DNA from: Lycium barbarum | Lineage: Eukaryota > Streptophyta > Magnoliopsida > Solanales > Solanaceae | Reading direction: 5' to 3' | Length of the DNA stretch: 64,000 bases | Assembly (NCBI RefSeq): GCF_019175385.1 | Contig: NC_083344.1 | Location: forward strand, 64,542,782 to 64,606,781 | Shown: one piece after another, positions 46,321 through 58,131 of the stretch | Layout: every line of letters begins with the position of its first letter | Position numbering within the stretch: the stretch's first letter is position 1 | Program-made: the position numbers and the translations under genes | Notes under the pieces: generated by a model | What the model was told of the DNA's origin: nothing | The model's input: the letters and a program-made list of their open reading frames with translations, nothing else | The model's database searches: none

Positions 46321-48547
46321 TGTTATACCCCGTATTTTTGTATGTCGAATTATTCGTCAGTTGATCGACGTAAGTTCAAGGACTTTTAACCCTCGATTTT
46401 AATTAGTGCACGATTTGTTATAAATTCCAATTAGTATAGAAATATTAATGGAGATTAGGGATTAATTAACTATGATTAGATTATTAAGTGGAGATTAGTG
46501 ATTAATTAAGATTAATTAAGTAGCTAATTAGATAATTAAAGTGGGCCCCACCGGTTTAAAAAAATACAATGAAATGAAACAAAATTGGATGATTCATTAT
46601 GTGGGGCACATGTAGGATTTAGGGACTGCCTATATGTGGCCTTTGATGACTAAGGGTTTACATTTCGAATGAACTATCACTTTGTTCTTCTTCTCACTTT
46701 GTGAAAGCAATTCATATTTTTTTTAGCCATGGCGGCTCACGGCCATGGCAATCCTCCTTTAAAAAATAAAATAAAATTTCCTAAGGTACTTTACACGTCC
46801 AAGTTGGTGAAAGCAACATAAGGATTTGAATTGTGGAAGAGGAGATAGTGCAATTGGTGCAAGAGAGTGTAGAATTTGCTCCAATTAAATTAAGGTAAGA
46901 CCTTATTTTTTTTGTATGGTGTAATTGGATTAGATGATGTTATAATTGAGGGATTAACTCTTATTAAGTGGGATTGGATGCAAGAAATTATATATGTTAA
47001 CGTTAAGGTTTTGTTGGACCGTGTTGGTGTTATTTCAATTTAGCAATGGCGGATTAAATTTGATTAATGTTGTCGTGATTGTTGTATGGTAATTGAGGGT
47101 GATTTGTTCATGATTGAAGGGCTGGAAATATGGTGATAGATATGTATAGGTGTTGCTGTCCATGACAAAATTATACTCTTCCTCGTGTGTTTGTAGTTTG
47201 GCGATGTAAATGTCAAAAATTTCATTTTAATGTTATAGTCTTGGTGGGCTATTTCGAACTGTTATTGAGATGATATCGAAGTAATTTTCTTGTACATGAT
47301 TGATAGTTGATGTTGTTGTTGTGTTTCTGTTAATGTGGCTCGTAAATTTGGAAGAAATCAAGTTCATATGGTGTCGTATACGAAGCGTATAATGGTCTGC
47401 CTATTGTATAATCTTAGATGTCAATGGTGTGAGTTGAATAAGAATTAAGAAAGGTTATTAGGTTGCTATTGTTGTTGTTGGTATTGCTGTGATAACAGGA
47501 GATTAATTGGAAGTTCGGGTTAGGCGAGCTATATAGAGGAAATACTGCCCGATTTCCGTTAAGTTCTTAACTAACCAAAATCCTAATCAAGAAAGTATGA
47601 ACTAAAGAATGATTCCCATAAGTGATTGGTTGTAGATTTATAAGCTAGAAAGTATAGTTTACTAACGATAGCGTTACTTTTATATTAAATAGGCCAAAGG
47701 GGCGACGAAGCGAACTTGGTTACGGTTAACCTATAACAGGTATGTAAAGCTAACCCTTCTTTCCTTTTGGCATGATCTTTATGAAACAAACAGACGACGT
47801 GTATATGATTCCAAAGAAGTTCCTATTCTTAGATCCACTGGGATGGTTAATGTTCTTGATTTCCAGAAGCTGTTTCATTATGTCTTGATACGTGTCTATG
47901 ATTCCAGAAGTTCTATTTTGATATAATCCATAGTGACATTCGAAGGGTACTTGATATGATTATTGTCTTGATTATCAAATGATGGTTCATTTTGAATATT
48001 CTATTGAGTCTCAGATATGACTTAGTTTGCATATGCTTTCTCACTACTCTGCTCATGCATGCCTCAATATGTCTTTCACCGAGTCCCGGGCCGGGTATGT
48101 TTTCGTGTACAGTTTCACTGCATTGTTCACCGAGTCCCTCACTGGAGGGCCGGGTACGGTATATATATATATATATATGATGATATGATGATGTGATTAT
48201 GGCGCCAAGGATGGCTTATGATGACTTTATTCACTGAGTCCCATAATGGGCCGGGTATGATATATGATATTGACATGCATGATTTACATCTCATAAGGCA
48301 AGTATAATGATATCTTTGATTGACATACTTGTCTCCTGTAATCTCTATCTCAGTGATGATCCTCTTTATTATATTTCATGCTTTATATACTCAGTACATA
48401 TCTCGTACTGACCCCCTTTCTCCGGGGGGCTGCGTTTCATGCCCACAGGTACAGATAGTTGGTTTGGTGACCCTTCAGCATAGGACTTCTACTCAGCTGT
48501 CTTGGAGAGCTCCGTTGTTCCGGAGTCTAGACTTTTGGTACAGATCT

Positions 48548-48615
<68 letters not shown>

Positions 48616-48825
48616 TTATCCAGGGGTACGGCGGGGCCCTGTCCCGTGATATTTCACTATCGATACTCTTAGAGGTCTGTAGACATATGTGTGGGTTGTG
48701 TATAAGTTTGTTCAGCTGTGTCTGTATGATGTGCTATGGATATGCTCTTCTGTAATGGCAGCCTTGTCGGCTTGCGTATGGTGACGATATGTATTGGCAG
48801 CCTTGTCGGCTTGCGTATCATATTA
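46321..48825 (+). repeat. LARD-B 3' LTR, 3'-truncated
   Basis: Collinear with 32377-34855 but ends at TCATATTA (48818-48825), which is shared with the E2 LTR. R-region hairpins lie near 48401-48438. A long TA run (about 48555-48613) stands where the 5' LTR has a shorter one. Confidence 0.9.
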
Positions 48826-49976
48826 GATAATCGATAACATAAGCGTGTTGGAACTAAAGCTATAGAAAATTGTGCAGCATCTCATTTGTTTCTACTACTT
48901 CCTCCATATCATATATCAACTCCCAAACGTCAATAATAACATTCATAATATCATCATCAATGACTTTAGTCAAATTCAACATTATCCAATTCCCACAATT
49001 TCCTCTTAAGGTCATCCATAATCACAATCATAATGCAACGTCACATTCATTCTTATCTAATGTTTCTCTCATACTCTTAACATCATTCATAACGTAATTA
49101 CAATCACAACGTATCAAGAATCATGATTCATATTAATATACTACTCACAATGGCCACTAATCTCATATTTGTAACCTATTTTCCATCTTCTTCCATAATC
49201 CAAGTGTTTCAAGTTTTCAATGTCTTAAACAACATGGAATAATCATAAAACGCACCTTTGAATGTGTAGGAACGAGTTTTGGTTGGCAATACAACAGTTG
49301 AAGAAAACCCTAGCTTCAACTTCCAAGGGATTTCTTAACTCTTGCAACCATTGATTTCTCCTTGTATTCTTGAGAATGATATGTATGGAATATTCTAGAA
49401 GCTTGGAGAGAAGTGGAGAAGTGGAAAGAATGAGAAAATAAAGTGGGAATATGTATTTATAGTTGCAACTTAATCTGCCCGTCGGGCATTATACGGACCA
49501 CTTATACGGTCCGTATAAGTGTCTGTGGTTCACCACCATGGAAGACATGTTGCTGTTTGGTTATGCGGACCCTTATACGGTCCGTATAAAGTTCCACGGT
49601 CCATATAAGGTGGTCGTGTAACTCACAGTTTTTCTGAAGTTGTCCTCGTCGTTTCGTTTGATCTCCAATCCTTACACAACCTTATTAGCACTTGTTTAGT
49701 ACTTCATCAATGATCTAAACATCCCTATAACTAGTCCTCAAGGCCTTAGCAAACAATTCTTAACGCAATAATTTACGAAACCTTTCCTAAACCCCACTTA
49801 TACTCCACTTGTCCTTATCAATCCTTATTTCATCAATTCATATAACCTCAAAATATGAACGTATGCATTCTAAGACCACTAAATATCCGTCTTATAGTCT
49901 TAAGAACTTCCTGTTACCCGTAAGCTCGCATTGATTCATTCACTACACGACGACATGAAATTTCCAAGGTGTAACA
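48826..49976 (-). repeat. E2 5' LTR, distal part
   Basis: Collinear with 24696-25914 of the 3' LTR and ends with the LTR terminus TGTTACACC on the minus strand. Relative to the 3' LTR, 35 bases (24653-24687) are missing between this part and 31124-32376. It also lacks one unit of the palindromic cluster (49488-49615). Confidence 0.9.
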
Positions 49977-51633
49977 GCCTCTTCGCAAAGGCTTGTCCGT
50001 CCTTTTTTTTTCTTCAGTAAGTGTGTGTTTTTCGAAAAAATAATCTACTCCGGATAATTATCACGATACTTTTGACTGGCTCTTTTTTTGTCATTTTCAG
50101 ATGCTTTCATTGCTCAATGATAACTTCTGTTGGGATCTGGGTCGGGCTATACCGCATTTCTGCAAACCTACACACCCAGTCCAGTTGTCGTTTCCATAAC
50201 TTGATATGTCAATCATGAAACCCATGTTTTCTCATGATTTCATATCGCGATGGCTGTCCAAATCTGGTGTCGCACATCCCGTTATCCGCATACGGGGACC
50301 GCGGTATACCAGTTTGTCTAACATCACCTATAGTAAGAAATACCCAAATGTAGACTGCACATCAGAGTGCAGTATGATATTCCTCTCATGATGACCGCTA
50401 ACCCCCTATGTCCAGAATTATAACATTTAGTCAGAATTTTCAAGTTAATTACTGCATATTTAAGGGCGGAGCCTTTTCTCATGACTACCACTATCCCTGA
50501 ACCATGATTACGTTAACTTAAAATAGACTGCAATAGCGATCGCAAATCTTGACGTACGAATCACATACGTATTTCAACGATTGCGGACATCAAGCTTGGA
50601 ATTACGCTACCTATTTTCTACTATATATATGGATGCCAACTCAGCCCCTTCGGCAGGTAGTCTCTTAATCCATAACGTCATTTTGAGGAATGAAGCTTAC
50701 CTCGGTGGCAAGACTTACACCTTTCTTTTTTTACTCCAGGTAAGAATAGCCGCCCGTCGACATAATTCACATCTTCTAAAAGGACTAGACTCGATTGTGA
50801 GCAATGACATTCAATCCCGCTATTAATGCATCATTTTAAATTTTTAGTTTTTTGGACATCCACTCAGCCAATGTATCAAGGCAAGCCATGCGACGTTTAG
50901 GCCGGGGTCTCAATACCTTGATACAGGACTGTTTTTAGTAGAGACCCAGCTTTTGGTATTGTGATTATATCCTTCAGTAGTCTTAAAAAATTTCTTTTGT
51001 AAAATCTTCGTGTTCTGCAAAATGAACAAACTTAACAGCGTAAAGAAACTTTACATAGGGAGGGCTTCGTTCCCTTTCCTACATTCATTTGCGCTGCTAT
51101 TCTTTGACACTTCTCCTTCACTTGGATCATTGTCACTACCCTGTTTTAAACATTCTAGCAAATGAGTTAGTGTAAAACATCCATGCTTGTTTGTTCCTGC
51201 ATCCACAGAAAAAATTGTCAGTTTCTTATATGGTCGACCGCTCTCCCTATATATGGAGTTCTTCTGCTCATATCTCGGTAGGAAAAGATGCACATTTCCT
51301 TAAAATCTTTTATGTTCTAGCAGAGCTAAGAAAAAGTTTTTGGGCTATGATTTTTGGAAAATATATGCGTATATGTTTCAAAGATAATATTTTACATACG
51401 CCCTTTTATTTTCATGACATTAGTTACTCAAGCAAGGTCTCCTGCCCCTTTTTCTTCTTCTTGATCTCGACTCGTGAAATTTTTTGAATCCTTTATGAAA
51501 ATTTTGCCCTAGTTTTATACGGCTTTATACCACCTTGAGTTTTGCTAGGTCGAAGGAATTTTTGAGACCCTCTAAAAAATTTTGCCCTAGTGTAAGTGTG
51601 TACTTGTCAATTCTTGATTTCACCGCGCTTGAG

Positions 51634-51661
51634 GAATTTTTGAGATCCTTCTCAAAAATTC
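51634..51661. repeat. Perfect 12-base inverted repeat
   Basis: GAATTTTTGAGA and TCTCAAAAATTC are separated by four bases (TCCT). It is the best-paired of three related units at 77-base spacing. Confidence 0.9.
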
Positions 51662-51946
51662 TGCTCCAGTTTCCTTGTGGGGTTAGCTTTATCATTCTCT
51701 TGCTGAATCATTTTTGAAGTTTCTTAAGGTTTATTGGGAATTTTTTTTGGGATGACCGAGCTCGCGAGAGCGCCTACGTATCCCAAATGGGAGTCAGGTC
51801 GAAACATAGTTCGGGGTAAGTCTTTTATGCCATAAACATAATTGACGACAATGTCTTCACGTCGTCATCTCAAATTTTTGTAGAATAGTGGATTGTCCTA
51901 TGACAATCCACTTCAGAGATAGGCAACGTCTTCTTACAAGGTAAAT

Positions 51947-52037
51947 GTCACGTTTTAGGGCGGACAACCCTACTTGTCTCATTTTTTAGGGCGAATGACC
52001 CTGCTTTGTCACGTTATTAAGGTGGACGACCCTGCTT
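51947..52037. repeat. Three-copy minisatellite of about 30 bases
   Basis: Units begin GTCACGTTTTAGGGCGGAC, GTCTCATTTTTTAGGGCGAA and GTCACGTTATTAAGGTGGAC and end in CCCTACTT or CCCTGCTT. Confidence 0.8.
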
Positions 52038-54956
52038 GTAATAAAGATAATCTTGTCTCTGCTTTACCGTTCTTATGTGGTTACGTCGCCATATCCTTTC
52101 AGTTGAGTATGTGGAGACCTTCTTGGCATTCACTGCTTGACTTATTTTCATCATTTCGTTCCTTGAGGACTATAGTTTTCTTGGTTAGATGGTCATTTTG
52201 CCCTTTGACTTTTTTACGCCATCCTTTCGACGTTATGCCTATCTTATAGTTTTTCTTAGTGGGGTCACCCTTGTGGCGTTCATCCATATGTTAACTTGTC
52301 GCCCTTGTGGCACTTTGTAAATATAGCCCTTTTGTCTTGACTAGTTAGTTTCCCTTTGACGCTAGGGAACTCGCAACTTTGATGCTCTTCTGACCTTACA
52401 AAAGCCACTTGTACTAAAAGAAGATGACTAATAGCTACACGGTCGCTTTACCGGCAACTTCAATAAAAAATAATCTTAAAAGGATTTTTAGAGAGAGATA
52501 CTAAACCATTGAGCAACTGTTTTCTCTTTGTAGGCCTTACTCATATTTCGTGGAGTTTCTTCTTTTCGGCAAGTTGTCCCTTTTTGGGCCGAAGGGATTC
52601 ATTGATGGTTTGGAGTTGACTCTGTAAAATTTCAAAGCAAAGTCGTTAGAGTAGTCAAAGGTGATGACAAAGTAGTCTTAAAAATTGAGAGAAGAGATAA
52701 GAATGCTGCTGTTCGACTTAAAGTTTTTTGAGATTTTCGGCCATCTTTGAATGTTTGATGTTTGTTTTGCCCATTTTGTGATGATCATGCTCGGGCGGCC
52801 TATGTCTTGGCCCATGTGGTTTTAAGGAGTGAAAATCAAGTCAGCGTCTCATAGCCTTGATTCCTAAGTTCAACTTTGCATAAAGTCATCTCCTGCAATA
52901 TTCTGAGAGCAAGTGTTAATGGACATGGCAAAGTGAGAGAGTTTAATTAAAGGATAAGTTAGAAGTAAAGTTGTTTTGTATTTGAGGTTATGGCGGGCCC
53001 ATTGACGCTTTTGATTGGACTTGACGTCGACTTTGAGGCTCGTCGCTTTGTAGCTTTCTTGTTCCTGTGCTCACAAAAAATTTCTTTAGAGTAAAAGTGA
53101 TTGACTCGTGTTGATCCCACCAAGTGTGTCACGATAGACTTGAAGGAAATGAAAATGCAATCCCTAGGATAAGTATTGAGATACATAGGGCACGTTCCTA
53201 TTCGTTTGGATTTCTGGAAAGAGAGAAGTTGTTGGCCTAATTAAGCAGTTCTAGTGGATAAGGATATCAAAGTTGTTGGGTTGTTTTGAGCCAGTTTCCC
53301 TGGTTTCCATCCCTAGGGTACTTAATTCAAGATGTTTACGCTTGAAGATTTGAGGATTCAAATAGCTTGATTGATTTCAAAGACATGCCCTTGATATTAT
53401 TCGGAGAATCAGTAATATGAAACAATGGAAGAATGAAGTTTTGAAGACTGAATCAAGGATGTACCCCAACTCCTTAGTGGGGATATGTGGTTTGAAATAG
53501 TGGGGAGACCGTACCCTTATATAGAATTCCCTACGTATCTTGCTAGAACAAGAATCAGGTCTGACGTAGTTCGGAACATCGTATTTGACGTATTTTGGCT
53601 TGTCTATTTGAATGATTAAAAGCTATTATTTTAGGATGTCGAGTATTTTTAGCGTAGCGCATGGGTGGCCTAAAAAAGGCTGTAACTTGAATTTTTTGAG
53701 GATTTGTGATTTGAATTTTTGAAAGGCGAAGTGTGACCCTGAAAACCTTTTGAATTTGATAAAAAATAAATTCTCAGCAATTTGCGATGATTGGCTATTT
53801 GTCCTAAGAATTTGGAGGTTGCAAGGACCGAGAGGTACGACTCAAATTTTTTATTTTTTTGAAATGACGCGGTCTTCGTGGATGGAACGATGACCGAACG
53901 CTTTTCTTGAGAATTATTGGATTTTTGATGTAAGGTTTTGAGGACCTCAGATGTTTTGATTCTAACAATCATTAGATGTGACATGGTTAGCGTGGATTGG
54001 ATGCTTACCGGACGGTGTTTCTAGAAGTCTTGGAATTTTTGGCTTTGACATAGCGCTTCGATACTTTTGACGTCATTCTAGGATTTTGGAAACGAACTAT
54101 AGACCATCCATGTTCGAAGCAAAACAAATGTCTCTTATACGTGCAAGTCAAAATAGGCATAACAAAGCAGAGCATAACAATTATAAATCATAATTAAGAC
54201 AAAATACACGAGAGCACATAAGCAGTTTATATCATATAAGCGGTCCTTATACCTCATTACTACAAGGCTACTATTCGTTTAAAGGATGTTGATGTCATCG
54301 AGACTTTTCGTTCGACCCCTTATGTACACATTAATGAATATCAAATGGGATACATAATAGGGGAACAGGGTATACAAAATATCACTCCTAGATCATAAAA
54401 TAAAAAACCCAAGCCCAAGGGCAAACGGTTCGTATTACAACATGTACATCCTTCAATTTTCACATAATTAGATGCGGTGTCTTCGGGTCCAAGACCGTCC
54501 GAACACAGTAGGGTGTCTATCCTTTCCAATTCAGGTAGGTCTGAGATACCCAAACCAGTCTATGGTCTGTATGCACTATATCAGTAGGGATTTGTCTTGC
54601 TCTACACTAGTTATACTAGAGTGGTTTTCAAAAGAATGACTCAGTTTACCCAAGCGGACAAGCTGGGCGTGGGCTCTCTAAGGCTGTGCGATGACCGCAT
54701 ACCCACTCGACCTTTAGAGACCTCCAACGAAAATATTAGAAGGGTTTTATAGTAAGGTCTGACCGCAAATCATCCTACGTCATCACCCTTTGAAACAAAG
54801 TGTAAAATCAAATGCCGAGAGTGACGGACTTTATGCATGCATGAATGATAGTTATATTTACAGAAATTTAAACACATAAGCAATTGATATCACATAAACA
54901 ATTTATATCATGTAAGGCAAACAATATTGGAACCTTATGGTTAGAACCTTAGATTA

Positions 54957-54974
54957 TCCCCAGCAGAGTCGCCA
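54957..54974 (-). promoter_or_regulatory. OG primer binding site (tRNA-Arg-like)
   Basis: The plus strand reads TCCCCAGCAGAGTCGCCA, an 18-base tRNA 3' end ending in CCA. This type of site is known from Ogre elements. The minus strand is therefore the sense strand. Confidence 0.65.
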
Positions 54975-54983
54975 TTAGAATCG

Positions 54984-56870
54984 TGTCATATTTTTTTCGA
55001 TTCGTATTTGCACTTGTCTCATTTAAAAAGGAAAGTGTCCCGGGGAAGTACGGTTGTCAATCGTACCGGAAAAAAAGAAAAAATATACTTCTACATGGAT
55101 GGTGCTCTAAATGGACTTATTTTAGAGTCGCCGCCTAATTTTTAGGAAATTAGGAAAATCAGTTTGAAAAAGGTTCATTTAAAGTTGTTTAAGTTTTAAA
55201 AGAATCCTAATCTAACCAAAGTATGGGTAAGGGCTCTAGTGATCCCCTGGGGAAGGTGTTAGGCACCCCGGTATTAAGGATATGCTCAATTGCGGTTTAC
55301 CTACGAGTTCCAACAGTATGCCTTATATCACCGCAACATGCCCAATTGCGGTATAAGTTGTTTTTGATAAAAATTGCTCAGGTTTATATTTTCGCAATAA
55401 GGAATGTCATTTACACAAAATATCACATCTTGGGTGCCTGGTTTCAGGATTGGACACTTAGGTTAAGACCCGAGGGTGCTCAACATAAGTAGAACACCAT
55501 ATAAGCCTACCCTTTACAAATCTTCTATTTTTCAAGTAAAGTTCTCCCGTGTATTAGGGCATACCGTTATAATTCTCGTAGGTTCACCTTAGCTGTTTCT
55601 AATCTCTCATCCTTCCTTAAATTCAATTTAGTTCTTAAATCCAAGTTATTTATGTTCAAACGTTCAAAGTTAATACATCAATCCCATTTTAGAGTCAAAT
55701 TATGAAAAGCGTGCTTATATTAAGAGTAATTCATATACATGGCTTTGAAAATCAGTTTTGGCAACTCTAAATCTTAAGTTCTAATCTATAAAGGTTCCAA
55801 CAATAATTAAACAAAACAAGTAAAAAAAATATTTTCAAAATAACTAAAGGAAGGGAGAGAATGAAGGTGGAGAAAGGTTAATCGGATAAGCCTATCTCTT
55901 CACCTTCTTGGATCTTTTGTTGCAATTCCATTCTTCCTTTATTCTTCGTCTGAAAGCTCCAAATGTCCAAGTCTTTGCCTTGTCTCCTACTACTTCTCTT
56001 CTTGTAATTCCACATTGCTTGGATTCCATATGTATGCTCCAATTGTTCAATATTTGTCCTTGTAGTATTCCCCGAACTTGTTTATTCATACCTCGTAAGA
56101 ATAGAGACAAGAATGATTAGCAAAAAGGATACGCCACCCCACGGGGTGACGTTTATGAATATAAATATAATATCCCTCAGTTTCGCATCAAACTGTGGAA
56201 GCTTTGAATACTAAAGGCTAAAAATCATGCGTCTTTCAAATATGGGAAAAAAAGACCTCTGAACATGTCATAGCTGCGAAATAGCGACTCGTCAGTCATT
56301 CTATTGCCTCGCCAAGTGCATGTTGGTTCTTATTTTATAACTAGGCTATGATCATCATTGCCCACCGAGGGATAGAACCTTTCCGGACTAGGAATTCTCA
56401 AGTTAAGTATCTATTCAATTCAGTAAATTTTCAATCAAGTATAGAAATCCGTACTTTTAAAAGTGAGGCCTCAAGTTAAATAAGTCTTCATCAGCCCTAA
56501 GTGTAGTATCTGTTCAAATCAATGATGTTTTATCAAAGTATAGTAGTCTGTTTCTTTTAAGAAGGCAACAAATTTGATCAAACACATAAGAGCAGTGATT
56601 TGTTCAACATGGCCTCTGTACAATTCCTTTCCAAACCAAGGCCAATAAAGCATCCATGTAGAATGATTCAAGTGTTCTGCAACATCTTAAATATGCAGCA
56701 GCTGTTTGTGCAGAAATGGATCCACAAATTGACCCGAAATGACACAGAGATGGCGCAGAACATAGCAACAAAATAGCAGGGCTCAAGGCAGTAGTAACTT
56801 GATTCAGAATCCTTCTCAAGTATTTTATTTCTTTTCCTTTAAAAGACAGCAACCATGTGTTACACCTCGG
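54984..56870 (-). repeat. OG 5' LTR, truncated at its outer end
   Basis: Starts with TGTCA next to the primer site and contains Ogre-type LTR text near 55207-55275. Its outer terminus (expected AGGTGTCA) is not found before 56871, where an unrelated LTR fragment begins. Open frames here are short and unsupported. Confidence 0.5.
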
Positions 56871-57555
56871 AAAATCTTCCGTTGTTGCACAAGTGAATGA
56901 ACTAGTGAGGAGTACGAGTATATGATATTTCCGTGAGTAAGAAATGACATTTGATGACCCTAAGTGAGATTTCAAAGGCATCCGATGTTAGACGAGAAAG
57001 TTGGCCAAGAGAAGGCAAGCCATACGATAGGCATCGGGAAGGAAATACGTGTAACGATTTAACGAGGCCTTAATGATTTCTTGGAGAATAGTGATAACGT
57101 CCCTTAGATTGGTATTGAAGTGTTGAACAAGTGCTAAGAAGGTTCCATAAGGATTGGAGATCAAACGAGTCGACGAAACGAACTTCAGAACCACTGGGGG
57201 TTATACGGCCAAACATACTGGCCGTATAAATTATATGATCCGTATGTTTGGGACCGTATAATCAGCCCAGAAAGGCAAAAGTTTCTGGACCAAATATACG
57301 GCCAAACATACGGCCCGTATAAATTATATGGACCGTATGTTGGTCCGTATATACGGCCGAGCAGATTTTGGATCATTAAATAAAGGGACCAAGTTACATT
57401 TCATTTTACTTCTACATGACACCCCTTCTCTCTAAAACATCTCTCTACATTTATTCCACAAGAATTCAAGGATTATTAGTGATCAACAACATAAACCAAG
57501 TGAATCAAGTGTAAGAATGCAACAAGTGTAGATCAGTACAAACAACACGTACTGG
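56871..57555 (+). repeat. Truncated LTR related to E1/E2 LTRs
   Basis: Begins TGTTACACCTCGGA like the E1 LTR and follows it through the palindromic cluster (57190-57360, with GTATACGGCC-type variants). CAGTAC and GTACTG (about 57535-57553) repeat the R-region inverted repeat. No primer site or coding part follows. Confidence 0.7.
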
Positions 57556-58131
57556 TAGGTATAATAGGTCGACTAAGATTAGCTAACATATACCAAGACA
57601 ATAAAATAAGATAAGCAGGTAAATCAATAAGGTACAAATCAACATGAGCCAAAAACCAAGTACAAGACATCACCTATGTTATAACATCTACACCCAACTA
57701 TGCCAAGTCTCAGTATATCCAAGCTGAATTTGTATATCACAATACCTACCACAGGTCTAAGCCTAAATATACCAGGTCTCAGTATATCAACTCCGAATTC
57801 GTATATCACAACGGTATCACAACAAATCACAGGAATATAATAGGGAGCCAAATGATACAATGCAATGCAATAATGTCTGAAGTGTGAAAGCAATGCATAT
57901 GCACAGTACACATGTACTCCGATGATGGAACATCACACCTCGGCAGTACAACCCATGGGGGAATCGTGAAGTCCATGTACCCTCTGGACTTCGGAAAAGA
58001 CCTCGGCAATCGCTATCAGCACTCACACCTCGATTCCGGGATAAATATCAGACGTCGTTCCTCACGTCACTCTCATCCAACTAAGCCCAGCTCATAACAG
58101 TGTTTCCTTGTATATAGTCAATGTATCATAA
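57556..58131. other. Unassigned LTR-like sequence
   Basis: No gene. Two related units around 57695 and 57771 share GTCTCAGTATATC and GTATATCACAA. The text near 57913-58050 resembles LTR sequence of another Solanaceae family in style only. Confidence 0.4.

Larger units (their letters stand above)
32377..48825 (+). mobile_element. LARD-B: non-coding long-LTR element, host of TG
   Basis: A plus-strand member of the LARD family: 5' LTR 32377-35047, primer site interrupted by TG, non-coding interior 41571-46320, polypurine tract, and 3' LTR 46321-48825 that lacks its last 192 bases. It inserted into the E2 5' LTR. The right boundary is a deletion joint, so no target duplication remains. No sense-strand frame of note exists. 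LTRs are closely similar along their shared length. Confidence 0.88.
23334..49976 (-). mobile_element. E2: Tekay-type Ty3/gypsy element with nested insertions
   Basis: A minus-strand element: 3' LTR 23334-25914, polypurine tract, gag-pol 26145-30916, leader with primer site to 31123, and 5' LTR 31124-32376 continued at 48826-49976 after a 16.4-kb insertion (LARD-B). The flanking 5-mers are GTCTC (23329-23333) and GCCTC (49977-49981), a target duplication with one change. The coding part is complete in order but carries several stops and frameshifts. It is therefore a dead autonomous-type copy, older than LARD-B. Confidence 0.9.
49982..54956 (-). other. OG internal region, right of E2; no gene recognised
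   Basis: About 5 kb without a recognisable retroelement gene. The largest frames (51051-51293 and 53670-53984, minus) carry no motif I know. Visible structure: three copies of a GAATTTTTGAGA...CCCTAG-type unit at about 77-base spacing (51480-51670), a perfect 12-base hairpin (51634-51661), a three-copy minisatellite (51947-52037), and two copies of the CCTACGTATC ... GTAGTTCGG motif (about 51772 and 53530). Confidence 0.5.
22420..54983 (-). mobile_element. OG: Ogre/Tat-like element, non-coding remnant, split by E2
   Basis: The left inner edge (22419/22420) shows AGGTGTCA joined to a purine tract on the minus strand (CGAACCCCGAAGGGGCAACTGC). The right inner edge has an 18-base primer site at 54957-54974 that ends in CCA and resembles the tRNA-Arg-type site known for Ogre elements. 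The LTR beyond 54984 contains text typical of Ogre LTRs (GGGTAAGGGCTCTAGTGATC near 55225). The interior is 22420-23333 plus 49977-54956, with E2 inserted between. No gag, pol or extra ORF is recognisable, so this is a deleted or non-autonomous copy. Confidence 0.6.

Noticed and set aside
51051..51293. 80-residue minus-strand frame in the OG interior
   Set aside because: Polar composition looks protein-like but I recognise no family and there is no second copy to test conservation.
57639..58097. Short frames in both directions left of E4
   Set aside because: Repeat-derived, without motifs, and overlapping each other.
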